A stretch of DNA of 64,000 bases. It comes from Burkholderia pyrrocinia (GTDB lineage: Bacteria; Pseudomonadota; Gammaproteobacteria; Burkholderiales; Burkholderiaceae). Both the position numbers and the translations under genes were made by a program. The stretch lies in assembly GCF_003330765.1 (NCBI RefSeq), contig NZ_CP024902.1, positions 868,001-932,000 on the forward strand, written 5' to 3'. Positions 37,093 to 45,800 of the stretch are shown in pieces (positions within the stretch are counted from its first letter, which is position 1; each line of letters begins with the position of its first letter). The notes beneath the pieces were generated by a model, which saw only the letters and a program-made list of their open reading frames with translations, did not search any database and was not told the DNA's origin.

Positions 37093-38931
37093 ATGACGAC
37101 ACGGAAGTCCTTGAAAGACGGTTTCGCGCTATTCGGAACGACTCTGAGCGTGCCGCTCGCCGCGGCTGCGGCCGCGGCGCTGCTCGTCACGGGGTGCGGC
37201 GGCGACGACGGGCCGAGCCCGGCCGCTTCGGCCGCCGCCGCGGCCGCGACGACGGCCGGCGGCAGCACGTCGGCCAGCACCAACGCAACGGCCGCCGCCG
37301 CGGCCGACCAGCCGTTCGTCGACACCGACGTGTACGGCACCGGGCCGAACGACGCGGTCACGGATTCGACCGAAGGCGCCGCGGTCGTGCACCGCCAGGT
37401 CACGATCGGCGGCAAGACCATCAAGTACACGGCCACCACGGGCCACCTGACGACGATCGATCCGACCACGTCGGCGCCGAACGCGAAGATGTTCTACGTC
37501 GCGTACACGCAGGACAATCCCGACCCGTCGAAGCCGCGCCCGGTCACGTTCTTCTACAACGGCGGCCCCGGCTCGTCGTCGGTCTACCTGCTGCTCGGCT
37601 CGTACGGGCCGAAGCGCCTGCAGTCGTCGTTTCCGAACTTCACGCCGCCCGCGCCGTACAAGCTGCTCGACAATCCGGACAGCCTGCTCGACCGCACCGA
37701 TATCGTGTTCATCAACCCGGTCGGCACGGGTTATTCGACGGCGATCGCCCCGGCGAAGAACAAGGACTTCTGGGGCACCGACCAGGACGCGCGCTCGATC
37801 GACCGCTTCATCCAGCGCTACCTGACCAAGTACTCGCGCTGGAATTCGCCGAAATTCCTGTACGGCGAGTCGTACGGCACCGCGCGCAGCGCGGTCGTGT
37901 CGTGGGTGCTGCATGAGGACGGCATCGACCTGAACGGGATCACGCTGCAGTCGTCGATCCTCGACTACGCGAATGCGCTGTCGGCGCCGGGCACGTTCCC
38001 GACGCTCGCGGCCGACGCGTTCTACTGGAAGAAAACGACGGTCAACCCGACGCCGACCGATCTCGACGCGTACATGGTCCAGGCCCGCAACTACGCGGAC
38101 AACACGCTCGCGCCGCTCGCGCAGAAGCCGAACCCGCAGGACGGCGGCTTCGTGAACGTGCGGCTGAACCTGAACCTGCAGACCGCGCAGCAGATGGGTT
38201 CGTACATCGGCACCGACCCGACGTCGCTGATCCAGACCTTCGGCAACCCGGCTGCGCTCGGCAACGTGCCGTCGTCGAACGACAACCCGCCGTACACGTT
38301 CTTCCTGACGCTCGTGCCGGGCACGCAGATCGGCCAGTACGACGGTCGCGCGAACTTCACGGGCAAGGGCATCGCGCCGTACATCCTGCCGAACTCGGGC
38401 AGCAACGATCCGTCGATCACGAACGTCGGCGGCGCGTACACGGTGCTGTGGAACAGCTATATCAACACCGACCTCAAGTACACGTCGACGTCGTCGTTCG
38501 TGGACCTGAACGACCAGGTCTTCAACAACTGGGACTTCAGTCACACGGACCCGACCGGCGCGAACAAGGGCGGCGGCAATACGCTGTACACGGCCGGCGA
38601 CCTGGCGTCGACGATGAGCGTGAACCCGGACCTGAAGGTGCTGTCGGCGAACGGCTATTTCGACGCCGTCACGCCGTTCCACCAGACGGAGCTGACGCTC
38701 GCGCAGATGCCGCTCGATCCGACGATCAAGGCGCAGAACCTGACGATCAAGAACTACCCGTCGGGCCACATGATCTACCTGAACGACGCGTCGCGGACCG
38801 CGCTGAAGGGCGATCTCGGCAACTTCTACGACAGCATCCTCGCGAACCGCACCGCGCTGCAGCGCGTGCTGAAGCTGCAGGCGCGCACGCAGCAGCTCAA
38901 GCAGCAGCAACTGAAGCAGCAGGGGCAGTAA
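37093..38931 (+). CDS. Serine carboxypeptidase-like lipoprotein (peptidase S10 family)
   Basis: This 612-residue exported protein has a lipoprotein signal (PLAAAAAAALLVTGCGG) and an Ala/Thr-rich linker to about residue 75. An alpha/beta-hydrolase of the S10 family follows: TFFYNGGPGSSSVYLLLGSY (oxyanion region), nucleophile Ser260 in LYGESYGTARS, Asp524 in ANGYFDAVTPF and His559 in NYPSGHMIYL. The triad is complete. It would remove C-terminal residues from peptides, or act as an acyltransferase, at the envelope. The C-terminus is a Gln/Lys-rich tail (QLKQQQLKQQ). It is isolated by an AT-rich gap upstream and a hairpin downstream. Confidence 0.88.
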   Translation: MTTRKSLKDGFALFGTTLSVPLAAAAAAALLVTGCGGDDGPSPAASAAAAAATTAGGSTSASTNATAAAAADQPFVDTDVYGTGPNDAVTDSTEGAAVVHRQVTIGGKTIKYTATTGHLTTIDPTTSAPNAKMFYVAYTQDNPDPSKPRPVTFFYNGGPGSSSVYLLLGSYGPKRLQSSFPNFTPPAPYKLLDNPDSLLDRTDIVFINPVGTGYSTAIAPAKNKDFWGTDQDARSIDRFIQRYLTKYSRWNSPKFLYGESYGTARSAVVSWVLHEDGIDLNGITLQSSILDYANALSAPGTFPTLAADAFYWKKTTVNPTPTDLDAYMVQARNYADNTLAPLAQKPNPQDGGFVNVRLNLNLQTAQQMGSYIGTDPTSLIQTFGNPAALGNVPSSNDNPPYTFFLTLVPGTQIGQYDGRANFTGKGIAPYILPNSGSNDPSITNVGGAYTVLWNSYINTDLKYTSTSSFVDLNDQVFNNWDFSHTDPTGANKGGGNTLYTAGDLASTMSVNPDLKVLSANGYFDAVTPFHQTELTLAQMPLDPTIKAQNLTIKNYPSGHMIYLNDASRTALKGDLGNFYDSILANRTALQRVLKLQARTQQLKQQQLKQQGQ

Positions 38932-39037
38932 GCGCCGCGGGCGGCTCGCGCCGCCCGAAGTGACGTAAAAAACGCCGCCCGGTCACGCGCCCCAGCTCTT
39001 CACGTGGCGTGTGTTGGTGGCTGTGCTGTTGTTTTCC

Positions 39038-39074
39038 ACGATGCCCCGTAAGTCACGGACTTCCGGGGCATCGT
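39038..39074. terminator. Long two-tier hairpin after the S10 peptidase
   Basis: Outer arms ACGATGCCCCG (39038-39048) and CGGGGCATCGT (39064-39074) enclose an inner AAGTC-ACG-GACTT stem. Together they give a 37-nt, nearly perfect hairpin followed by CTTGTC. It probably terminates transcription between the convergent S10 and TauE genes, although the T tract is poor. Confidence 0.6.
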
Positions 39075-39205
39075 CTTGTCCGAGGGTCGGCTCGTCGCCC
39101 CGGAAAAGCCACTAGTGACGTCACTGCATAATCCTCAAAAAGGGGATGAGTAGCCTTCAATTGAGGATTCGATGCCAGATGCGGCGGGGCGCTGCGCCGC
39201 GCCGT

Positions 39206-39994
39206 TTACGCGAGCACGAGCCGCACGCCGACCGCGACGAGCGTCGCGGCGAGCAGGTTGCGCAGCAGCCGCTCGGGCGCGCGCGCCGACAGCAGGCTGC
39301 CGAGCACGATGCCGGGCAGCGAGCCGAGCAGCAGCGACAGCAGAATCGACCAGTCGACCGAGCCGAGCAGCCAGTGGCCCATGCCCGCGACGAGCGTGAG
39401 CGGCACCGCGTGCGCGATGTCGGAACCGACGATGCGGGTCGTCGCGAGCGCCGGATACAGCAGCAGGAGCACGGTCACGCCGATCGCGCCGGCGCCGACC
39501 GACGTCATCGACACGAGCATGCCAAGCACGGCGCCGGTCAGCACGGTCGACCACAGCGTGCGCGCGGGGCTCGGCGCGAACGGGTTGCGCGCGGCGAACG
39601 CGGTGAGCTGCGGCCGGAAGATCAGCGCGAGCGACGTGAGCAGCAGCGCGACGCCGAGCACGAGCTGGATCATCCGCGCGGTGCCCGGCGTGTTCATCCC
39701 GTGCGTGTGCAGCCACCACAGCGTGACGGCCGCGGCCGGGACGCTGCCCGCCGCGAGCCGGCCCGTGATGCGCCAGTCGATCGACCCTTTCAGGCCGTGG
39801 ACGAGCGTGCCGGTGGCCTTGGTCGCGGCCGCGTACAGCAGGTCGGTGCCGACCGCCGTCGCGGGGTGGACGCCGAACAGCAGCACGAGGATCGGCGTCA
39901 TCAACGAACCGCCGCCGACGCCGGTCAGGCCGACGAGGATGCCGACGAACAGGCCGGACAGGGAGTACAGCAGATCGATATGGGGAAGCGACAT
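39206..39994 (-). CDS. TauE/SafE family sulfite/organosulfur exporter-like permease
   Basis: This 262-residue membrane protein has eight predicted helices. It has the duplicated TauE motif: LFVGILVGLTGVGGGSLMTP with GTDLLYAAATKATGTLVHG in the first half, and VLTGAVLGMLVSMTSVGAGA with GSDIAHAVPLTLVAGMGHWL in the second. Substrates in the family include sulfite, sulfoacetate and taurine-derived anions; none is indicated here. It is a single gene. Confidence 0.9.
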   Translation of the reverse strand: MSLPHIDLLYSLSGLFVGILVGLTGVGGGSLMTPILVLLFGVHPATAVGTDLLYAAATKATGTLVHGLKGSIDWRITGRLAAGSVPAAAVTLWWLHTHGMNTPGTARMIQLVLGVALLLTSLALIFRPQLTAFAARNPFAPSPARTLWSTVLTGAVLGMLVSMTSVGAGAIGVTVLLLLYPALATTRIVGSDIAHAVPLTLVAGMGHWLLGSVDWSILLSLLLGSLPGIVLGSLLSARAPERLLRNLLAATLVAVGVRLVLA

Positions 39995-40310
39995 CGGAAG
40001 CAGGCGGTTATGCGGCGTTCGGCGGCGGCGCGTGGGTCAAAGTCCGCCATTGTCGCAAAAGTGGCGGGTTGGTGTACGACTGCGTTAAAAATCAGCCGGA
40101 AAGGCGCGTGCGGCGGGCGGCCGGACGGAGGTGAAACGGGCGTTTGAGCGGTGGCGGGGCGCGATGGAGGGGTCGATGACGGTTATCGGCGTGTTATCGG
40201 CCTGAAAGGCAGGGCGAATCGGGAACGCGTGCCGTGCCCGGCACGCGCAAAAAAGGCGCGACGGTGCGCGCCCGGGTTCGATGCCGGAGGCGGGCGCCAC
40301 CGGCCATCGG
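39995..40310. other. Intergenic region between the EmrB-type and TauE genes
   Basis: These 316 bp lie between two minus-strand genes. Apart from the minus-strand terminator of the EmrB-type gene (40249-40272), the region has GC-rich composition without a supported gene and no clear TauE promoter. Confidence 0.4.
40249..40272 (-). terminator. Rho-independent terminator of the EmrB/QacA-type gene
   Basis: On the minus strand, GGCGCG-CACCGT-CGCGCC is followed by six Ts (AAAAAA at 40249-40254 on the plus strand). It lies 39 bp beyond the stop codon at 40311. Confidence 0.75.
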
Positions 40311-41750
40311 TCAGTGCATCGCGGGGCCGACGCCTTCGACGGCGCCCTGCCGCCGGATGCGCAGCGCGAGGCCGATCAGCGCGGCCGCGGCGGCGAATGC
40401 CGCGCCGAATGCGAACGCCGCGTGATAGCCGCCGTTCAGCGCGTCGAGCGGTGCGGTCCGGGCGGCCGCGAGCGCGTCGGTGCGGGCGGCCGCGAGGCTC
40501 GCGAGCACGGCGAGGCCGAGCGCGCCGCCCATCATGAACGCGGTGTTGACGATCCCCGACGCGAGCCCGGAATCGGCCGGATCGACGTCGTTCATCGCAG
40601 CGAGCAGCATCGGGTTGAACGCGACGCCCGCGCCGATGCCGAGCAGCGTCATGCCGGGCAGCACATGCCAGACGAAACCGCCGTCGACCGGCGCGCGCGA
40701 GAACAGCGCGAGACCGCAGGCCGCGATCAGCAGGCCGGCCGCGATCGGGCCGCGGATTCCGAAGCGCATCACGATGCGCGCCGACAGCCCGAGCGAGAAC
40801 GCGGCCATGATCAGGTTCGCCGGCAGGAACGCGAGGCCGACCTGCAGCGGCGCGTAGCCGAGCACGCGCTGCATGTACAGCGCCGACAGGAAGAACCATG
40901 CGAACATCGCGGCCGCCCACAGCACGGCGATCGCGTTCGCGAGCGCGACATTGCGCGCGGTGAATAGCGTGAGCGGCATCAGCGGGTGCGCGGCGCGCGC
41001 CTCGATCGCGATGAACAGCGCGAGCAGCGCGACGGCCGCGCCGATCAGTGTGACGGTTTGCGTCGACAGCCAGCCGGCTTCGTTGCCGCCGACGATCCCG
41101 TAGACGGCCAGCATCAACGACGCGGTCACGGTGATCGCGCCCGCGACGTCAAGCCGTGCGGCGCCGGCCGGCGCGCGCATGCGCGGCAGCAGCGCGACGC
41201 ACATCGCATAGACCGCGATGCCGATCGGCAGGTTGACGAGGAAGATCCAGTGCCACGACAGCGAGCTCGTCAGCAGCCCGCCGAGCAGCACGCCGATGCT
41301 GCCGCCGCCCGCGCAGACGAAGCCGTAGACGCCCATCGCGCGCGCGCGTTCGCCGGGCTCGGTGAACAGGTTCATGATCAGCGACAGCGCGACGGCCGAC
41401 ACGACCGCGCCGCCGAGCCCCTGCACCGCGCGCGCGGCGATCAGCATCGTCTGCGATTGCGCGAGGCCGCATGCGAGCGATGCGAGCGTGAACACGACGA
41501 GGCCCGCGAGGAACATGCGCCGCTGGCCGTACAGGTCGCCGAGCCGGCCGCCGAGCAGCAGGCAGCCGCCGAACGTCAGCAGGTACGCGTTGACGACCCA
41601 TACGAGGGCCGTCTCGGTGAAATGGAGGTCGGTGCTGATCGACGGCAGCGCAACGTTCACGATCGTGCTGTCGAGCACGATCATCAACACGCCGAGACAG
41701 AGAACGAGCAGCGCGTACCAGCGCTTCTCGCCGTGGATCCCGTGAGTCAT
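40311..41750 (-). CDS. MFS drug exporter, DHA2 (EmrB/QacA) family
   Basis: This 479-residue, 14-helix transporter shows motif A GGRLGDLYGQRRMFLAGLVV and LDSTIVNVALPSISTDLHFT in TM1 (motif D1). It also has GVYGFVCAGGGSIGVLLGGL (motif C) and SWHWIFLVNLPIGIAVYAMC. These define proton-driven multidrug exporters. ATG 41750 has a GGAAGG Shine-Dalgarno. The frame is open upstream through MQPFKYLSEGCKP (ATG 41789), and a 9-bp inverted repeat spans that stretch. It stands alone without an EmrA partner. Confidence 0.88.
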   Translation of the reverse strand: MTHGIHGEKRWYALLVLCLGVLMIVLDSTIVNVALPSISTDLHFTETALVWVVNAYLLTFGGCLLLGGRLGDLYGQRRMFLAGLVVFTLASLACGLAQSQTMLIAARAVQGLGGAVVSAVALSLIMNLFTEPGERARAMGVYGFVCAGGGSIGVLLGGLLTSSLSWHWIFLVNLPIGIAVYAMCVALLPRMRAPAGAARLDVAGAITVTASLMLAVYGIVGGNEAGWLSTQTVTLIGAAVALLALFIAIEARAAHPLMPLTLFTARNVALANAIAVLWAAAMFAWFFLSALYMQRVLGYAPLQVGLAFLPANLIMAAFSLGLSARIVMRFGIRGPIAAGLLIAACGLALFSRAPVDGGFVWHVLPGMTLLGIGAGVAFNPMLLAAMNDVDPADSGLASGIVNTAFMMGGALGLAVLASLAAARTDALAAARTAPLDALNGGYHAAFAFGAAFAAAAALIGLALRIRRQGAVEGVGPAMH

Positions 41751-41756
41751 GGGCTT

Positions 41757-41788
41757 GCAGCCTTCCGATAGGTATTTGAAAGGCTGCA
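41757..41788 (-). promoter_or_regulatory. Inverted repeat that could sequester the exporter's ribosome site
   Basis: TGCAGCCTT (41757-41765) and AAGGCTGCA (41780-41788) are perfect 9-bp arms separated by 14 bases, just before the ATG at 41750. In the mRNA one arm contains the GGAAGG Shine-Dalgarno. The element may be a translational switch or a dimeric operator. Confidence 0.45.
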
Positions 41789-41886
41789 TTGTAGACGTCA
41801 TCGGCGCGGGTTTCCTGCCGGTTTGTGGCAGGAGCGTCGCGTAGTGGCGCGTCCGGGCGGGACGCGCATGACGGGCGCGCCGGGCG

Positions 41887-42618
41887 TTACGCGCGCGCCG
41901 GCAGTTCGCAGCCGTCGGGGCCGCATGCGGCGGCGTCGCTGCCGTCGAGTTCGACGATGCCGTCGCGCCACGCCTGGTCGAGCGCCTGCGCGAACGCGTC
42001 GACCGGCTGCGCGCCCGACACCGCGTAGCGGCCGCCGAACACGAACAGCGGCACGCCGCGCCCGCCAATCTGCGCGGCGCGCGCGATGTCGGCTTCGACT
42101 TCATCGCGATACGCGTCGCTGCGCAGCACGGCGTCGACCGCCGAGCGCTCGAGCCCGGCTTCGACCGCGAATTCGGTCAGGTCGGCGTGATCGAACAGCG
42201 AGCCGTGCTCGCAGAAATACGCGCGGTACAGCCGTTCGGTCAGCGCGTGCGCGCGGCCCGTCGCCTCCGCGAGCTTCACGAGCCGGTGGCCGTCGAGCGT
42301 GTCGCCGACGAGCGTGCCGGGCAGGTCGTAGCGCAGCCCGACGCTTGCGGCCGCATCGGTCACCTGGCGCAGCATCTGGTCGACCTGCGCGGGCGACATC
42401 CGGTACTTGCCCGCGAGCATCGCCTCGACCGGCTCGACGGGCTGGCCGGGCATCAGCCGGTATGCGCGCAGCGCGACGTCGACGCGGTCGGCGTGCGCGA
42501 ACGCGGCGAGCGCCTCGTCGAAGCGGCGCTTGCCGATCCAGCACCACGGGCAGATCAGGTCGGACCAGATTTCGACGGTCAGGGTCGGGCGGGCAGTCGG
42601 GGCGGGAGCGGTCGTCAT
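41887..42618 (-). CDS. FrnE-like DsbA family oxidoreductase
   Basis: This 243-residue cytoplasmic thioredoxin-fold protein has no signal peptide. The active site is CPWC in VEIWSDLICPWCWIGKRRFD, followed by the helical insertion (AYRLMPGQPVEPVEAMLAGK) and a late IGGRGVPLFVFGGRYAVSGA with the cis-Pro. These features match FrnE/YwbO proteins. The Cys-containing tail (ACGPDGCELP) is common in this group. ATG 42618 is the family start; the open frame continues upstream without support. Confidence 0.88.
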   Translation of the reverse strand: MTTAPAPTARPTLTVEIWSDLICPWCWIGKRRFDEALAAFAHADRVDVALRAYRLMPGQPVEPVEAMLAGKYRMSPAQVDQMLRQVTDAAASVGLRYDLPGTLVGDTLDGHRLVKLAEATGRAHALTERLYRAYFCEHGSLFDHADLTEFAVEAGLERSAVDAVLRSDAYRDEVEADIARAAQIGGRGVPLFVFGGRYAVSGAQPVDAFAQALDQAWRDGIVELDGSDAAACGPDGCELPARA

Positions 42619-42821
42619 GGGCGGTTCGGAGCGGCAAAAAAATGTAACCGGGACTATATCATTTTCTGCTTCGGCGCTTTGTCGTGGCCGGGGGGCCCTT
42701 GCGGAACAGGCCCGGGCCGGGCGCATCACGAAGCATAGACACGGAAGCCGCGTCCCGATAGCGATTGCCGATGCCGGCCGCCGCCGTGTGCCCCGACGAG
42801 CCGGCCCGCGGGGCAGGCGGC

Positions 42822-43481
42822 TTACGCGTCGCCCTGCGTTTCCTTCAGGTGCTTGAGGTGCTTGTAGACCGTCGCGCGCCCCATCCCGAGCACGTTCGCG
42901 ACGTAGTTCGCCGCGCTCTTGCCGCGAAACGCGCCCTCCGCGTAAAGCGCCTCGACGAGTTCGCGCCGGTGCTCGCGCGTGAGCCCGTTCAGCCCGACCT
43001 GCCGCTCGCGCAGCCAGCCATGCAGGAACGTGTTGATGCGCTCCTGCCAGTCGTCGCGGAACAGCTCGTCAGGCTGCGCGACGACGCCTGCGCCCTTGAT
43101 GAACAGGTCGAGCGTCGCGCGCACCTCGTCGAACACCGCGATGTTGAAGTTGATGCACATCATCCCGGCCGGACGGCCTGCGTCGTCGAACAGCACGTTG
43201 CTGACGCAGCGCATCCGCCGGCCGTCCCAGTTCAGTTTCTCGTACGGGCCGATCACGCGCTCGCGTGCGGAATGATCGATTTCCTCGAGCGCGGAATCGT
43301 CGCCGACCTCGCGTTTCGACAGGTTGTTCGCGAGATACAGCACGGTCTGGTCGTGCAGGTCGTGGATCACGACTTCCGCATACGGGAAGAACAGCGCGGC
43401 GATACCGTCGGCGATCGGCGCATAGCGGGTGAGCAGCAGGTCTTTGACGGGGGATTTGTTCTTGCGCATCGGAATCGCCAT
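42822..43481 (-). CDS. dauR: YheO/DauR-type PAS-HTH transcriptional regulator
   Basis: This 219-residue protein has an N-terminal YheO-like PAS domain (TRYAPIADGIAALFFPYAEV, then VIHDLHDQTVLYLANNLSKR and DGRRMRCVSNVLFDDAG with GMMCINFNI). A C-terminal HTH_22 follows (RRELVEALYAEGAFRGKSAA, YVANVLGMGRATVYKHLKHL). DauR, the D-arginine-utilisation repressor of P. aeruginosa, has this architecture and adjoins dauB and dauA. The gene here neighbours the corresponding enzymes, which supports the name. The start could be 43481 or 43469; the open frame further upstream (to 43970) lies inside the next gene on the same strand and is rejected. Confidence 0.78.
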   Translation of the reverse strand: MAIPMRKNKSPVKDLLLTRYAPIADGIAALFFPYAEVVIHDLHDQTVLYLANNLSKREVGDDSALEEIDHSARERVIGPYEKLNWDGRRMRCVSNVLFDDAGRPAGMMCINFNIAVFDEVRATLDLFIKGAGVVAQPDELFRDDWQERINTFLHGWLRERQVGLNGLTREHRRELVEALYAEGAFRGKSAANYVANVLGMGRATVYKHLKHLKETQGDA

Positions 43482-43612
43482 CTCGGGTGGGCGGGGGCCG
43501 GGCGGCGCATCGGGCCGGCGTGCCGGCGCGCCGGTGGCCGGCCTGCCCGTGCGCCCGCGCGCGGCCGCCGCGGCGGTTGCGCCATTGTATCGGCCCCGCA
43601 GGCGTGTGCCGC

Positions 43613-44575
43613 TCATGCGCGCATCAGGTGCGTGTACAGCGCATGCGCGATCGCGATGTCCTCGAGCCCGAGGCCGATCGAGCGGAAGAACGCGTGACGC
43701 GTGCGCGACGGCGCCGCGCAGGTGCCGGCGACCAGCGCGGGCAGGTCGCCGACGATCCGCCCGGCGGCCCAGCCGTGGTCGGCCGCCGCGATCTGCATCT
43801 CGCCGGCGCTCGCGGGCGTCGTGTGCCGGTAGTCGCAGTACACGTCCATGTCGGGCAGCCATGCGGGCGGGATCTCGTGCGCGCGCGCGACGTTCGTGCT
43901 GATCGACGTGACGAGCGCGGGGCGCGTGAGCATCCCGTCGCCGAGCACGGGCGTGCCCGATGACGTGCACAGCATCACGACGTCCGAGTCGCGCACGCAG
44001 GCTTCGATGCTAGCCGCGCGCCGCGCGCGCGGGTCGAGCTGCGCGAGCGTCGCCTGCAGCGCCGCGTCGCCGGCGAGCGCTGGCGAGTACACGCGGATCG
44101 TCTCCCAGTCGCGCAATGCCGCCGTGTGCCGCAGGTGCGCGAGGCCGACCGCGCCTGCGCCGACGATCGCGAGATGGCGCGCGTCGCGCGGCGCGAGGCA
44201 GTCGACCGCGAGCGCCGTCGTGCCGGCCGTGCGCTCGACGGTCAGCAGCCCCGCGTCGCACCACATCAGCGGCTGGCCCGTGCGCATCGACATCAGCGCG
44301 GTCCAGGCGGTGACGATCGGTTTGCCGCCCGTCACGACGTACGGCGACAGCTTCGCGCCGAACACCTGCTCGTCGGCGAGCGCGCCGAGATACGTGATGA
44401 AGTCGCCGGCCTGGTCGGGAAACAGCGTGAGGGTTTGCGGCGGCTGCACCGCGCGCGCCGCGGCGAGCGACGCGAACATGCGGCGCAGCGTGCCGAGCAC
44501 GTCGAGCGACGGCAGGGCCGCGCGCACCGCGGCTTCGTCGACGGTCAGCGGCAGGGTCGGGACGGTTTGCGTCAT
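43613..44575 (-). CDS. Ornithine cyclodeaminase/mu-crystallin family dehydrogenase (DauB-like)
   Basis: This 320-residue NAD(P)H-binding protein has FITYLGALADEQVFGAKLSP and TGGKPIVTAWTALMSMRTGQ in the substrate domain, then the Rossmann motif HLAIVGAGAVGLAHLRHTAA. The family includes ornithine cyclodeaminase, ketimine/pyrroline-2-carboxylate reductases and DauB, which reductively aminates 2-ketoarginine to L-arginine. With a DauR-like regulator and a FAD D-amino-acid dehydrogenase next to it, a DauB-type role is the best inference. It is divergent from the binding-protein gene. A palindromic site lies 76 bp upstream. Confidence 0.8.
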   Translation of the reverse strand: MTQTVPTLPLTVDEAAVRAALPSLDVLGTLRRMFASLAAARAVQPPQTLTLFPDQAGDFITYLGALADEQVFGAKLSPYVVTGGKPIVTAWTALMSMRTGQPLMWCDAGLLTVERTAGTTALAVDCLAPRDARHLAIVGAGAVGLAHLRHTAALRDWETIRVYSPALAGDAALQATLAQLDPRARRAASIEACVRDSDVVMLCTSSGTPVLGDGMLTRPALVTSISTNVARAHEIPPAWLPDMDVYCDYRHTTPASAGEMQIAAADHGWAAGRIVGDLPALVAGTCAAPSRTRHAFFRSIGLGLEDIAIAHALYTHLMRA

Positions 44576-44953
44576 GTGGACATCTCCGGTCGGGGCCGGA
44601 CAGCACTGTCTCGAAAGAGGGTGTCCGGCGGTGTTCGTGATGGACGAAAAGTCTAATATAGACAAATGAAATCTGGAGGATTTTTCTTTTCGAGACTTTG
44701 TGTCGTCGTGGGTTTATGAAAAAACACCGGAAAATCAACGGTATTTTTGATGGTCGACGAAATTTGAATGCGGCGCGACGGTGTGTGATCCTCGTATCCC
44801 CTATAGTCTATAGTAGACTTTAAGTCTATATTTCGCGTGCAGGACACGACGCGTCGCCATACGGCGGCCTGCATCGAATGCCGATCCGGCGCCCGGCAGA
44901 GGGTGTCGTGCGACCGATCTTCATCGCCTCACTCCAGAACAGAAGGACTCGCC
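44576..44953. promoter_or_regulatory. Divergent control region with GTCTA-N3-TAGAC palindromes
   Basis: Two palindromes share the same half-sites and spacing: GTCTA-ATA-TAGAC (44651-44663) and AGTCTA-TAG-TAGACT (44805-44819). A third half-site follows at 44823-44828, so that TAGACTT-T-AAGTCTA (44814-44828) forms another palindrome. The region is AT-rich and serves both the DauB-like gene and the binding-protein gene. The DauR-like protein is the obvious candidate ligand. Confidence 0.65.
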
Positions 44954-45733
44954 ATGAACTGGAAGCTTTCCCTCTGCGCCGTCGCGGCGCTCGCGTGCGC
45001 GGCCGCCACGGCCCATGCGGAACAGACCACGTTGCGCTTCGGGATCGAAGCCGCCTATCCGCCGTTCGAGAGCAAGACGCCGGCTGGTCAGCTGCAGGGT
45101 TTCGACGTCGACATCGGCAATGCGGTGTGCGCGAAGCTGAACATGAAATGCGTGTGGGTCGAGAATTCGTTCGATGGCCTGATCCCGGCGCTGCAGGCGC
45201 GCAAGTTCGACGCGATCAACTCGGCGATGAACATCACCGCGAAGCGCAGGCAGAGCATCGACTTCACGCCGGCGATCTACGTGGTGCCGATCGTAATGGT
45301 CGCCAAACGCGGCTCGCCGCTGCGGCCCGATGTTGCGAGCCTGCGCGGCAAGCACGTCGGCGTGCTGCAGGGCTCGTCGCAGGAGGATTTCCTGAAGGCG
45401 CACTGGGCCAATGCGGGCGTGGCCATCGTGTCGTATCAGGATCAGGACCAGATCTACGCCGATCTCGTCGCGGGGCGGCTCGACGCGGCCGTGCAGGAGG
45501 CGCAGACCGCGCAGGACGGTTTCCTCGACAAGCCGGCCGGCCGCGACTACCAGATCGTCGGCGAGCCGCTGAAGGATCCGGCGACGCTCGGCGAAGGCAC
45601 GGGTTTCGGGATGCGCAAGGGCGACAAGGCGCTGCAGGCGAAGATCGTCGGCGCGCTCGATGCGCTGAAAAAGGACGGCACGCTGGGCACGCTGTCGCAG
45701 AAGTACTTCAAGCGCGACATCGTCGCGAAGTAA
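44954..45733 (+). CDS. Periplasmic amino-acid-binding protein (HisJ/ArgT type)
   Basis: This 259-residue solute-binding protein has a signal peptide (LSLCAVAALACAAATAHA, cleaved before EQTTLRFG). A family 3 binding fold follows: FGIEAAYPPFESKTPAGQLQ with GFDVDIGNAVCAKLNMKCVW, FDGLIPALQARKFDAINSAM with NITAKRR, and VGVLQGSSQEDFLKAHW. It resembles lysine/arginine/ornithine-binding proteins. No ABC permease or ATPase genes are adjacent, so it must dock with components encoded elsewhere. It is followed after 67 bp by the D-amino-acid dehydrogenase, with which it probably forms an operon. Confidence 0.9.
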   Translation: MNWKLSLCAVAALACAAATAHAEQTTLRFGIEAAYPPFESKTPAGQLQGFDVDIGNAVCAKLNMKCVWVENSFDGLIPALQARKFDAINSAMNITAKRRQSIDFTPAIYVVPIVMVAKRGSPLRPDVASLRGKHVGVLQGSSQEDFLKAHWANAGVAIVSYQDQDQIYADLVAGRLDAAVQEAQTAQDGFLDKPAGRDYQIVGEPLKDPATLGEGTGFGMRKGDKALQAKIVGALDALKKDGTLGTLSQKYFKRDIVAK

Positions 45734-45800
45734 GCACGGCCGCGCGCCGGCCGCGGTGCCGGCGTGCGTCGCATCGACTCTCGACGGAGTACGGGGAAGC

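Noticed and set aside
43482..43970. N-terminal extension of the DauR-like gene (frame open to 43970)
   Set aside because: The extra part overlaps the DauB-like gene in another frame and shows only Arg/Ala-rich shadow composition. The PAS domain starts at the ATG used.
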